Of a DNA stretch of 64,000 nt, positions 24,974 to 33,330 are shown in pieces. Position 1 is the first letter of the stretch; each line of letters opens with the position of its first letter. Position numbers and translations under genes: made by a program. The notes below the pieces were generated by a model. It searched no databases and was not told the origin of the DNA. It saw nothing but the letters and a program-made list of their open reading frames with translations. Source of the stretch: Bradyrhizobium sp. B097 (GTDB lineage: Bacteria; Pseudomonadota; Alphaproteobacteria; Rhizobiales; Xanthobacteraceae); the NCBI RefSeq assembly GCF_038957035.1, contig NZ_CP152412.1, positions 6,134,501 through 6,198,500 of the forward strand, given 5' to 3'.

Positions 24974-26510
24974 AGCCACTCCGAAATCTACAGCCGACGT
25001 GTTCCAGGCCAACCGCGATCGCGCCGGTCCTCTGCTTGCCAAGTTGAAAGCCGAAGGCATCGGCCATGTGATCGACGGCAAGGTCGTGCCGGCCGCCTCA
25101 GGCCAGACCTTCGAGACGAAATCGCCGATCGACGGCACCGTGCTTGCGACCGTCGCGCGCGGCAACGCCGAGGACATCGACCGTGCGGCAACCGCCGCGT
25201 CCAAGGCCTTCAAGGCCTGGCGCGACATGCCGGCGGCGCAGCGGCGCAAGCTGCTGCATCGCGTGGCTGACGCGATCGAGGAGCGCGCCGACGATATCGC
25301 CGTACTCGAATGCATCGACACCGGCCAGGCGCACCGCTTCATGGCCAAGGCCGCGATCCGTGCCGCGGAGAATTTCCGCTTCTTCGCCGACAAATGCGGC
25401 GAGGCGCGCGACGGTCTCAACACGCCCTCGGACGAGCACTGGAATATCTCGACCCGCGTGCCGATCGGCCCGGTCGGCGTGATCACGCCGTGGAACACGC
25501 CGTTCATGCTCTCGACCTGGAAGATCGCGCCTGCGCTGGCCGCGGGTTGCACGGTCGTGCACAAGCCCGCGGAATGGTCGCCGGTGACCGCCGATCTGCT
25601 GGTCAAACTCGCAAAACAGGCCGGTCTGCCCGACGGCGTGTTCAACACCGTGCACGGCTTCGGCGAGGACGCCGGCAAGGCGCTGACCGAGCACCCCGCG
25701 ATCAAGGCGATCGGCTTCGTCGGCGAGAGCACGACGGGCTCGGCGATCATGGCACAGGGTGCGCCGACCCTGAAGCGGGTGCATTTCGAGCTCGGCGGCA
25801 AGAACCCGGTGATCGTGTTCGACGATGCCGATCTCGACCGCGCGCTCGATGCCGTCGTGTTCATGATCTACTCGCTCAACGGCGAGCGCTGCACCTCGTC
25901 GAGCCGGCTGCTGGTTCAACAAAGCATCGCCGAGAAATTCATCGAGAGGCTGACCGCGCGCGTGAAGGCACTCAAGGTCGGTCATCCCCTCGATCCGGCG
26001 ACCGAGATCGGGCCGCTGATCCACGAGCGGCACTTCGCCAAGGTCTGCAGCTATTTCGACGTCGCCAGGCAGGACGGCGCGACGATCGCGGTCGGCGGCA
26101 AGCCGCATGACGGCCCGGGCGGCGGGCACTATGTGCAGCCAACCCTCGTCACCGGCGCCAACGCGACCATGCGCGTGGCCCAGCAAGAGGTGTTCGGTCC
26201 GTTCCTGACCGTGATCCCGTTCCGTGACGAGGCTGATGCCATCGAGATCGCCAACGACGTGCAATACGGCCTTGCCGGCTATGTCTGGACCGGCGACGTG
26301 GGCCGTGCGCTGCGCGTCGCGGATGCGCTCGAAGCCGGCATGATCTGGCTCAACTCGGAAAACGTCCGCCACCTGCCGACCCCGTTCGGCGGCATGAAAG
26401 CCTCCGGCATCGGCCGCGACGGCGGCGACTACTCGTTCGACTTCTACATGGAAACCAAGCACGTCTCGCTCGCGCGCGGGACGCACAAGATTCAGAAACT
26501 GGGAACTTAG
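24966..26510 (+). CDS. hpaE: 5-carboxymethyl-2-hydroxymuconate semialdehyde dehydrogenase HpaE
   Basis: 514 residues of the NAD-dependent aldehyde dehydrogenase superfamily. Visible: NTPFMLSTWKIAPALAAGCT (cofactor site), catalytic Glu in FELGGKNPVIVFDDAD, catalytic Cys in NGERCTSSSRLLVQ, and VFGPFLTVIPF near the C terminus. It oxidises the ring-cleavage semialdehyde to 5-carboxymethyl-2-hydroxymuconate. Start overlaps hpaF, preceded by GGTGGAG. Followed by a 126-bp gap containing a family C repeat, then hpaD. Confidence 0.94.
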   Translation: MDKATPKSTADVFQANRDRAGPLLAKLKAEGIGHVIDGKVVPAASGQTFETKSPIDGTVLATVARGNAEDIDRAATAASKAFKAWRDMPAAQRRKLLHRVADAIEERADDIAVLECIDTGQAHRFMAKAAIRAAENFRFFADKCGEARDGLNTPSDEHWNISTRVPIGPVGVITPWNTPFMLSTWKIAPALAAGCTVVHKPAEWSPVTADLLVKLAKQAGLPDGVFNTVHGFGEDAGKALTEHPAIKAIGFVGESTTGSAIMAQGAPTLKRVHFELGGKNPVIVFDDADLDRALDAVVFMIYSLNGERCTSSSRLLVQQSIAEKFIERLTARVKALKVGHPLDPATEIGPLIHERHFAKVCSYFDVARQDGATIAVGGKPHDGPGGGHYVQPTLVTGANATMRVAQQEVFGPFLTVIPFRDEADAIEIANDVQYGLAGYVWTGDVGRALRVADALEAGMIWLNSENVRHLPTPFGGMKASGIGRDGGDYSFDFYMETKHVSLARGTHKIQKLGT

Positions 26511-26518
26511 CCAGCACT

Positions 26519-26617
26519 GTCATTCCGGGGCGACGCGTAGCGGCGAGCCCGGAATCCATAACCACGATCGTGAGTATGGATTCCGGGCCTGCGCCAAGAG
26601 GCGCATCCCGGAATAAC
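26519..26617. repeat. Inverted repeat, family C (GTCATTCCGGGG)
   Basis: Arms GTCATTCCGGGGCG at 26519-26532 and CATCCCGGAATAAC at about 26604-26617, with inner CCCGGAATCCATA and TATGGATTCCGGG. It sits between hpaE and hpaD in the operon. Full relatives are at 30320-30414 and 49107-49208. Confidence 0.85.
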
Positions 26618-26636
26618 GATCCAGAGGGGAAGCACA

Positions 26637-27620
26637 ATGCCCGCACCAACCCACGTCTTCGATCCGCCGTTCAACATCATCCGCTGCAGCCATGCCGTGC
26701 TCGACGTCACGGACCTGGACAAGAGCGCCACCTTCTACGAGAAGACCGTCGGCCTCCATATCGAGGACCGCGACGACAAGTCGGTGTATCTGCGCGCCAG
26801 CGAGGAGCACCAGCATCATTCGGTGGTGCTGCGCAAGGCGGCGAAGGCCGCCTGCAACCGGCTCGGCTTCAAGGTCGGCAATGACGGCGACCTAGACAAG
26901 GCGGCGGCGTTCTGCTCCGAGAACGGCATTGCCTACGCCTTCGTCGACCAGCCCTTCCAGGGCCGCACGCTGCAATTCACCGATCCGTTCGGCTTCCAGA
27001 TCGAGCTCTACGCCACGATGGAGAAGCGCCCGCATCTGTTGCGGCGCTACGATCTCTACAAGGGCTGCCATCCGCAGCGGCTCGACCATTTCAACGTGTT
27101 CGCCGCCGAAGTGCAGGACACCGTCGACTTCTACGCCCGGCTCGGCTTCCGCCTCACCGAATATGCCGAGGAGGACGGCGACAACGGCCGCATCGCAGCC
27201 GCCTGGATGCATCGCAAGGGCAATGTCCACGACTTCGCCATCACCAACGGCCGTGGCCCGCGCCTGCACCACATCGCCTATTGGGTGCCGACCGCGATGA
27301 ACATCGTGCATCTCTGCGACGTGATGGCCTCCTCCGGCTTCCTCCAGAACATCGAGCGCGGCCCGGGCCGGCACGGCATCTCCAACGCCTTCTTCCTCTA
27401 CATCCGCGATCCCGACGGCCATCGCATCGAGCTCTACACCAGCGACTATTTCACCGGCGATCACGACCACGAGCCGCTACGCTGGTCGCTGCGCGATCCG
27501 CGCCGCCAGACATTGTGGGGCGCACCGGCGCCGCGCTCCTGGTTCGAGGAAGGTTCGACCTTCGCCGGCCAGGCGGTGCGCGAGCCCCGCTTCGTCGCCG
27601 ATGTGCTGGTTGCGGATTAA
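26637..27620 (+). CDS. hpaD: Homoprotocatechuate 2,3-dioxygenase (type I extradiol, VOC fold)
   Basis: 327 residues, two vicinal-oxygen-chelate modules. The three metal ligands can be placed: His in RLDHFNVFAAEVQDT (second module start), His in RLHHIAYWVP, and Glu in DGHRIELYTSDYF. This matches the Fe/Mn homoprotocatechuate dioxygenases of Brevibacterium and Arthrobacter, not the LigB-type HpaD of enterics, although the symbol is shared. It cleaves 3,4-dihydroxyphenylacetate to 5-carboxymethyl-2-hydroxymuconate semialdehyde. GAGGGGA precedes the ATG by six bases. Part of the hpa operon. Confidence 0.92.
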   Translation: MPAPTHVFDPPFNIIRCSHAVLDVTDLDKSATFYEKTVGLHIEDRDDKSVYLRASEEHQHHSVVLRKAAKAACNRLGFKVGNDGDLDKAAAFCSENGIAYAFVDQPFQGRTLQFTDPFGFQIELYATMEKRPHLLRRYDLYKGCHPQRLDHFNVFAAEVQDTVDFYARLGFRLTEYAEEDGDNGRIAAAWMHRKGNVHDFAITNGRGPRLHHIAYWVPTAMNIVHLCDVMASSGFLQNIERGPGRHGISNAFFLYIRDPDGHRIELYTSDYFTGDHDHEPLRWSLRDPRRQTLWGAPAPRSWFEEGSTFAGQAVREPRFVADVLVAD

Positions 27621-27645
27621 GCGCGAATACAACGAACACCCTCCA

Positions 27646-27763
27646 CGTCGTCCCGGCGAAGGCCGGGACCCATAACCACCGAATAGGGTTGCCGAAAGAA
27701 TGTCTAGCCGCGTACCCATTCCAATGGCCGCGGCGTATGGGTCCCGGCCTTCGCCGGGACGAC
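27646..27763. repeat. Composite inverted repeat, family B
   Basis: Left hairpin CCCGGC-GAAG-GCCGGG followed by ACCCATAACCACCG; right side TATGGGT then CCCGGC-CTTC-GCCGGG and ACGAC. It separates hpaD from the FAH gene inside the operon. Confidence 0.88.
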
Positions 27764-27782
27764 ATCAAGAATTGGATAGCTA

Positions 27783-28655
27783 ATGTCAGCCCCTCGCCTC
27801 GCCACCTATTCCGTCAACGGCGCCACGCAATATGGCGCCGTCACCGACACCGGCATCGTCGACCTCTCGTCGCGCTTCGCCAAGGACTATCCGACGCTGC
27901 GTGAGGCGATCGCCGCCGGCGCACTGACCAGGCTTGTCGAGGACGCCGCCAAGCGCGCGCCCGACCACGCGCTGGACGCGGTCACCTGGCAGCCGCCAAT
28001 TCCGGCGCCGGACAAGATCATCTGCATCGGCGTCAACTATCCGGACCGTAACGCCGAGTACAAGGACGGCTCGGACGCGCCGAAATATCCGAGCATGTTC
28101 CTGCGGGTGCCGCGCTCCTTCGTCGGTCACAACACGCCGGTGGTGCGGCCGCGCGTCTCGCCGCAGCTCGACTATGAGGGCGAGCTGGTGCTGGTGATCG
28201 GCAAGGCCGGCCGGCACATTGCCGAGAGCGCCGCGCTCGATCACATCGCCGCGATCACGCTCTGCAACGAAGGCACCATCCGCGACTGGGTGCGCCACGC
28301 CAAATTCAACGTCACCCAGGGCAAGAACTTCGATTCCACCGGCAGTCTTGGCCCGTGGATCGTACCTTACACCAGCGAGGCGCAGATCGCCGATATCCGG
28401 CTGACTACGCGAGTCAATGGCGAAGTCAGGCAGGACGACCGCACCTCGCGCTTGATCTTCGGCTTCCGCTACCTCATCAACTACATCTCGACCTTCACGA
28501 CGCTGGTTCCCGGCGACATCATAGTCACGGGCACCCCGACCGGCGCAGGTGCGCGGTTCGATCCGCCGCGCTATCTGAAGCCCGGCGATGTCGTCGAGGT
28601 CGAGGCCGAAGGCGTCGGTATCCTGCGCAACGGCGTCGTCGACGAAGCCACCTAA
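27783..28655 (+). CDS. Fumarylacetoacetate hydrolase family protein
   Basis: 290 residues. C-terminal FAH domain with the metal-binding acids in DYEGELVLVIGKAGRHI (Glu-x-Glu pattern) and the conserved KNFDSTGSLGPWIV and VTGTPTGAGARFDPPRYLKP. In hpa clusters the FAH-family protein is HpaG, which decarboxylates and isomerises the ring-fission product. This protein is about 290 residues with one FAH domain, whereas enteric HpaG is a two-domain protein of about 430 residues, so it may perform only part of that job or be a fumarylpyruvate-type hydrolase. The next gene starts 23 bp after its stop. Confidence 0.88.
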   Translation: MSAPRLATYSVNGATQYGAVTDTGIVDLSSRFAKDYPTLREAIAAGALTRLVEDAAKRAPDHALDAVTWQPPIPAPDKIICIGVNYPDRNAEYKDGSDAPKYPSMFLRVPRSFVGHNTPVVRPRVSPQLDYEGELVLVIGKAGRHIAESAALDHIAAITLCNEGTIRDWVRHAKFNVTQGKNFDSTGSLGPWIVPYTSEAQIADIRLTTRVNGEVRQDDRTSRLIFGFRYLINYISTFTTLVPGDIIVTGTPTGAGARFDPPRYLKPGDVVEVEAEGVGILRNGVVDEAT

Positions 28656-28678
28656 CCTCACAGCAAGTGGACAGTGCC

Positions 28679-30307
28679 ATGACCTCAACATCCGGCGGCG
28701 AAGCGATCGTCAACGGCCTCGTCGCCCACGGCGTCGACACCGTGTTCGGCCTGCCCGGCGCGCAGATCTATGGCCTGTTCGATGCGTTCCACCAGGCGCA
28801 GCTCAAGGTGATCGGCGCCCGGCATGAGCAGGCCTGTGGCTACATGGCGTTCGGCTATGCCCGCTCCTCCGGCAAGCCCGGCGTGTTCAGCGTCGTGCCC
28901 GGTCCCGGCGTGCTCAACGCCTCGGCGGCGCTGCTGACCGCATTCGGCTGCAACGAGCCGGTGCTGTGCCTGACCGGCCAGGTGCCGACGCAATTTCTCG
29001 GTAAGGGCCGCGGCCATCTGCACGAGATGCCGGACCAGCTTGCGACGCTACGCACCTTCGTGAAATGGGCCGACCGGATCGAATATCCTGACAACGCGCC
29101 TGCGATGGTGTCGCGCGCATTCCAAGAGATGCTGTCGGGCCGGCGCGGTCCCGCGTCGCTGGAGATGCCGTGGGACGTCTTCACCCAGCGCACCCAGGTC
29201 GCAGCCGTCAAACCGTTCGACCTGATGCCGGCGCCGCAGCCCGATCCGGATCGCATCAAGGCCGCCGCCGATCTGATCGCCGGCAGCAAGGCGCCGATGA
29301 TTTTCGTCGGCAGCGGCGCGATCGAGGCCCGCGAGGAGATCCTCGAACTGGCCGAGATGATCGATGCGCCGGTGGTCGCATTCCGTAGCGGCCGCGGCAT
29401 CGTCTCCAACGCACACGAGCTCGGGCTCACCATGGCCGCGGCCTACAAGCTCTGGCCGAAGACCGACCTGATGATCGGCATCGGCACCCGCATGGAGCTG
29501 CCGACCATGTCGCGCTGGCCATATCAGCCGGCAGGCCTGAAATGCGTGCGGATCGACATCGATCCGGTCGAGCTGCGCCGCTGGCCGGCCGACGCCGGTG
29601 TGATCGCGGACGCCAGGGCCGGCACCGCCGACCTCATCGCCGCCGTGCGCAAGGCGGGCTACAGCAAGACCTCGGGCCGCCGCGCCGCGATCCGCGAGGC
29701 GACCGCGGCCACCGCCCAGGAGATCCAGCGCATCCAGCCGCAGATGGCCTATCTGAAGATCCTGCGCGAGGTGCTGCCGGCCAACGCCATCGTCACCGAT
29801 GAGCTGTCGCAAGTCGGCTTCGCCTCCTGGTACGGCTTTCCGATCTACGAGCCGCGCACTTTCGTCACCTCGGGCTATCAGGGCACGCTCGGCTCGGGCT
29901 TCCCGACCGCGCTCGGCGCCAAGGTCGCTAATCCGAACAAGCCGGTGGTCGCAATCACCGGCGACGGCGGCTTCATGTTCGGCGTGCAGGAGCTCGCCAC
30001 CGCCGTGCAGTTCAAGATCGGCGTGGTGACGCTGGTGTTCAACAACAACGCCTACGGCAATGTCCGCCGCGACCAGCGCGAGCGCTTCGATGGCCGTGTC
30101 GTTGCCTCCGACCTGGTCAATCCCGATTTCGTCAAGCTCGCGGAGTCCTTCGGCGTCGGCGCCGCGCGCGTCACCTCGCCCGATCATTTCCGACCCGTGC
30201 TGGAGAAGGCGCTGGCCGATGGCGGGCCCTATGTGATCTCGGTGGAAGTGCCGACGGATTCGGAAGTCAGTCCCTGGGCGTTCATCCATCCGGCGAGGAA
30301 CAACTGA
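28679..30307 (+). CDS. Thiamine-diphosphate-dependent enzyme of acetolactate synthase type
   Basis: 542 residues from the ATG at 28679. N-terminal Pyr domain with the catalytic Glu in ARHEQACGYMAFGYAR, a central Rossmann-like domain (PMIFVGSGAIEA...), and the PP domain with the ThDP motif GDGGFMFGVQELATA ending VFNNNAYGN. This arrangement is shared by acetolactate synthase, benzoylformate decarboxylase and oxalyl-CoA decarboxylase. I cannot assign the substrate. It is an unexpected last gene for a homoprotocatechuate operon; an aromatic alpha-keto acid decarboxylase (arylpyruvate or benzoylformate type) feeding the pathway is one idea. No FAD- or oxalyl-CoA-specific motif was recognised. Confidence 0.85.
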   Translation: MTSTSGGEAIVNGLVAHGVDTVFGLPGAQIYGLFDAFHQAQLKVIGARHEQACGYMAFGYARSSGKPGVFSVVPGPGVLNASAALLTAFGCNEPVLCLTGQVPTQFLGKGRGHLHEMPDQLATLRTFVKWADRIEYPDNAPAMVSRAFQEMLSGRRGPASLEMPWDVFTQRTQVAAVKPFDLMPAPQPDPDRIKAAADLIAGSKAPMIFVGSGAIEAREEILELAEMIDAPVVAFRSGRGIVSNAHELGLTMAAAYKLWPKTDLMIGIGTRMELPTMSRWPYQPAGLKCVRIDIDPVELRRWPADAGVIADARAGTADLIAAVRKAGYSKTSGRRAAIREATAATAQEIQRIQPQMAYLKILREVLPANAIVTDELSQVGFASWYGFPIYEPRTFVTSGYQGTLGSGFPTALGAKVANPNKPVVAITGDGGFMFGVQELATAVQFKIGVVTLVFNNNAYGNVRRDQRERFDGRVVASDLVNPDFVKLAESFGVGAARVTSPDHFRPVLEKALADGGPYVISVEVPTDSEVSPWAFIHPARNN

Positions 30308-30319
30308 GGCCAAACGCCC

Positions 30320-30414
30320 GTCATTCCGGGGCGCGGAGCGAACCTCAGATGCGCAATTGCGCATCGGGGAATCTCGAGATTCCGGGTTCGATGCTTCGCA
30401 TCGCCCCGGAATGA
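30320..30414. repeat. Inverted repeat, family C, between convergent genes
   Basis: Arms GTCATTCCGGGGCG (30320-30333) and CGCCCCGGAATGAC (about 30401-30414), with inner palindromes GATGCGCAATTGCGCATC and AATCTCGAGATT. Lies between the convergent ThDP enzyme and MFS genes, where a bidirectional terminator would be expected, but no T-run follows. Confidence 0.85.
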
Positions 30415-30419
30415 CGATA

Positions 30420-31628
30420 CTAGATCCGCCTCACTTGCAGCCGCGACGCGGCGATCACGAGCAGGCCGGCGCCGGCGACCGACCAGCAGGCGACCGGCGC
30501 CCAATGCACCAGCGGCGCATAGTCCGGTATCTTCTGCAGGCCGCCGGCGACCGCAGCCATCCGCGCGAAGGTCGCGAGCGCCAGCGCCGAGAACACGAGG
30601 CCCGTGACCTTGCCTTCGGCGCCGGTCTCCCCGATCGCAAGCGCGGCGGACACCGCGCTCATCAGCATGCAGCCCCAGGCCGCTCCCGCAATGAACTGCG
30701 CCACGATCAGGACGTTGAGGCTTCCGGCGATCTCCGCGGCAACGATGGCGAATGCGCCGAGCAATCCCGCCGCACCCATTACGATCAGCCCGCCGCGATG
30801 CTTGACGACAATGCTCGCTGGAAACATCGCGACGTTGAAGCCGATCCAGAACACCGGCATCAGCCATTGCAGATTGTCCGGCCTGGCAAAGCGCAAATAG
30901 AACGGGACGCTGTTGATGTTGAAGTGCAGCTGATAGCCGAGCGAGAGCAGCACCATCGAGGCGATCAGGAACATCGGCACCGCCCCGAGCCGCTTGGCCG
31001 GTGCCGCAAGCCGCTCGGGTTGCACCTCCTCGGCGACGCGGCGCTCGATCCCTGAGAACGCGAGCGCGGTCAGCAGCAGCACGGCACCGGACAGCACGAA
31101 TGGCAGCCGCGCATCATGATCGCGCAGCACGACGGCGAGATAGGGCGAGACCGCACCCGCGATGCCGTAGCCCAGCATCGCCAGCGCCGCGAGGAACGGG
31201 ACGGAGGGTTGCGCGCGATACTTGCCGAGCAGCGTCAGTGGCGGCGCGCGCAACGCCGACGATGTGGCCGACCAGATCACGATCAACACGATCAGCCAGA
31301 ATTTCGCGCCCGGCCCGGTCCCGGCCACATAGGGCAGCGCGACGAAGGCGACGCAGGAGATCGCGGCGAGAACGCCGACGAACACGCCGAGCCGGCCGAC
31401 CAGGCTTGCAATCCTGTCGGCGGCCATGCCCATCGCGGTGTCGGTGACGGTGAAGATGCCCTGGTCCATCATCAGGATCAGGATGACGGTCGACGGCGCG
31501 ATGCCGACATCGGCGCACAGCTTGGGCAGATAGATCAGGTAGGTGGTCCAGCCCAGCGTGAACACGAGCTGCAGCACGGCGAGATAGACGCCGGTGCGGT
31601 TGACCGCGCGATCGGCCTTGGTGGTCAT
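30420..31628 (-). CDS. Major facilitator superfamily transporter
   Basis: 402 residues with about twelve hydrophobic segments and an MFS layout. The conserved loop between segments 2 and 3 reads GMAADRIASLVGRLGVFVG, a fair match to the MFS signature with DR. The C-terminal half starts after a basic loop around residue 195-215. Drug or organic acid efflux/uptake cannot be distinguished. It is convergent with the hpa operon; AlkB and a 2OG oxygenase lie upstream on the same strand, 42 bp away across a small GGGAG-rich hairpin. Confidence 0.88.
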   Translation of the reverse strand: MTTKADRAVNRTGVYLAVLQLVFTLGWTTYLIYLPKLCADVGIAPSTVILILMMDQGIFTVTDTAMGMAADRIASLVGRLGVFVGVLAAISCVAFVALPYVAGTGPGAKFWLIVLIVIWSATSSALRAPPLTLLGKYRAQPSVPFLAALAMLGYGIAGAVSPYLAVVLRDHDARLPFVLSGAVLLLTALAFSGIERRVAEEVQPERLAAPAKRLGAVPMFLIASMVLLSLGYQLHFNINSVPFYLRFARPDNLQWLMPVFWIGFNVAMFPASIVVKHRGGLIVMGAAGLLGAFAIVAAEIAGSLNVLIVAQFIAGAAWGCMLMSAVSAALAIGETGAEGKVTGLVFSALALATFARMAAVAGGLQKIPDYAPLVHWAPVACWSVAGAGLLVIAASRLQVRRI

Positions 31629-31670
31629 GATCCGAGTTTAGACCACCTCTCCCATTTGCGGGAGGGGGAG

Positions 31671-32336
31671 CTAGCGCACTTTGCGGAAGGTCAAATTGAT
31701 GCGCTGGCGGCCGAGCACGCTGTGCTCGCCATCAGCGAGCGCCGCGACGCCGTGATAAAATAGCCGCGACGGCCCGCCCCACACCGCAACGTCGCCATGT
31801 TCGAGCCGATAGCGGCGCGGCGTATCGCTGCGCTTCAGCCCGCCGAACAGGAAGACCGCCGGCAGCCCGAGCGAGATCGAGACGATCGGCGCGCCGTAGT
31901 CGAGCTCGTCCTTGTCCTGGTGCAGCGACAGTTTTGCACCGGGGACATAGCGGTTGATCAGGCAGGCTTGCGGCGCGAAGCCGTTGAAGCCGGCCGCGGC
32001 CGCGGCATCGGCGGCGAGCCCGCGCAACACCTCCGGCATCGCCGGCCAGGGCTGTCCAGAGTCCGGATCGATCGGATCGTAGCGATAGCCATTGGGATCG
32101 GAGACCCAGCCGACGCCGCCGCAATTGGTCATCGCGACCGACATCCGGTGGCCGCCCGGCGTGATCAGGTGCCGGAACGGCGCCTGCTTGACGATGATGC
32201 GCAAGGCCGGGATCAGTTCGGCCTCGAACGGCCGGACAAAGCCGCGCAACAGCACCGCGCCGTCCGCGATGGTCTCGCGCGGCGGCCGCGCATCGCCAAT
32301 GGTCTCGAACAGATCAGCAGCCACGCCTCTGCACAC
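31671..32336 (-). CDS. alkB: DNA/RNA demethylase AlkB (2OG-Fe(II) oxygenase)
   Basis: 221 residues, the length of E. coli AlkB. The nucleotide-recognition lid TPGGHRMSVAMTNCGGVGWV, the iron ligands in SLHQDKDELDYGAPIVSISL (HxD) and the distal His in RLFYHGVAAL, and the 2OG-binding Arg in GRQRINLTFRKVR are all present. It repairs 1-methyladenine and 3-methylcytosine by oxidation. Start GTG at 32336 follows directly on the TGA of the upstream oxygenase gene, so the two are coupled. No Ada gene is near, and no Ada box was recognised. Confidence 0.95.
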   Translation of the reverse strand: MCRGVAADLFETIGDARPPRETIADGAVLLRGFVRPFEAELIPALRIIVKQAPFRHLITPGGHRMSVAMTNCGGVGWVSDPNGYRYDPIDPDSGQPWPAMPEVLRGLAADAAAAAGFNGFAPQACLINRYVPGAKLSLHQDKDELDYGAPIVSISLGLPAVFLFGGLKRSDTPRRYRLEHGDVAVWGGPSRLFYHGVAALADGEHSVLGRQRINLTFRKVR

Positions 32337-33080
32337 TCACTTTGCGTCGTGGAAGATCACACCAACGGTGTGGCGATGCCCGGATCTGATCCGGCTGACG
32401 CCGTGGCGCAGATTGACACGATACGGCCCGCGCGTCCCCTGCACCGGACGATGATGCACGGCAAACGCCACCGCATCGCCCTTGGTCAGCGGCACCACCT
32501 CGGGCCGCGACTGCATCCGCGGCCGCTGCTCGGTCAGCACGAACTCGCCGCCGGTGAAATCGCGCCCTGGCTGCGACAGCAGGATCGCGACCTGGATCGG
32601 GAATACGTGCTCGCCATAGAGATCCTGGTGCAGGCAATTGTAATCGCTCTCGCCATATTGCAGCAGCAGCGGCGTCGGCCGCGTCTGCCCGGCATCATGG
32701 CAACGCTTCAGGAATGCCGCATGCGACGGCGGATAGCTGATCTCGATCCCCATCGTCTCGTTCCAGCGATTGGCGGTCGCGGTCAGCCGCGCATACAGCG
32801 CCGGCCGCAGCTCCGCGATCAGGTCCGGCAGCGGATAGGAGAAATACTTGTACTCGCCGCGGCCGAAGCCGTGGCGGCCCATCACGACCCGGCTGCGGAA
32901 CCGGCTGTCGTCGGGATAGAGCGCGGCGATCGCATCGCATTCCTGCGACGTCAGCAGGCAGCCAAGGACGGCGCAGCCCTGCCCGTCGAGGTCGGTCGTG
33001 ATCTGGTCCCAGTCGAGCGCGTCAACGCGGGCGGGAATGCTGGTGGTTGGGCGGGTAATGGTTCTGGCTGTTGCTGTCAT
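32337..33080 (-). CDS. 2-oxoglutarate/Fe(II) oxygenase, prolyl-hydroxylase-like
   Basis: 247 residues from the ATG at 33080. Metal ligands: HxD in NCLHQDLYGEHVFP and a distal His in HRPVQGTRGPYRVNLRHGVS, with Arg in the same block for 2-oxoglutarate. The segment LLSQPGRDFTGGEFVLTEQR is typical of a family of bacterial oxygenases regularly annotated as 2OG-Fe(II) oxygenase. The substrate is unknown. Its stop abuts the alkB start, suggesting a shared role in DNA or RNA repair or nucleotide damage, but this is inference. Preceded by 250 bp with a family B repeat. Confidence 0.88.
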   Translation of the reverse strand: MTATARTITRPTTSIPARVDALDWDQITTDLDGQGCAVLGCLLTSQECDAIAALYPDDSRFRSRVVMGRHGFGRGEYKYFSYPLPDLIAELRPALYARLTATANRWNETMGIEISYPPSHAAFLKRCHDAGQTRPTPLLLQYGESDYNCLHQDLYGEHVFPIQVAILLSQPGRDFTGGEFVLTEQRPRMQSRPEVVPLTKGDAVAFAVHHRPVQGTRGPYRVNLRHGVSRIRSGHRHTVGVIFHDAK

Positions 33081-33162
33081 GCGGCGGAATCTGGCCGATG
33101 AGCGCGGCTGACGCCACCCGATTTCCGGCAGGACTGTTCGGGAACAGCGCCCCAATTCCGCT

Positions 33163-33279
33163 GTCGTCCCTGCGAAAGCAGGGACCCATAACCACAGGTG
33201 CTGGTTGTGAGAAAGCCGTCTGGCCGCGTGCCCTTTGCGAAAGCCGCGGCGTATGGGTCCCTGCTTTCGCAGGGACGAC
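33163..33279. repeat. Composite inverted repeat, family B
   Basis: Left hairpin CCCTGC-GAAA-GCAGGG with ACCCATAACCACAG; right TATGGGT then CCCTGC-TTTC-GCAGGG and ACGACG. It fills most of the space between the DUF2848 gene and the 2OG oxygenase gene. Confidence 0.88.
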
Positions 33280-33330
33280 GTGTGGAGGAAGTGCCGACTA
33301 GCTTTCGACAAGATCACGCGCGGAAGGAAA

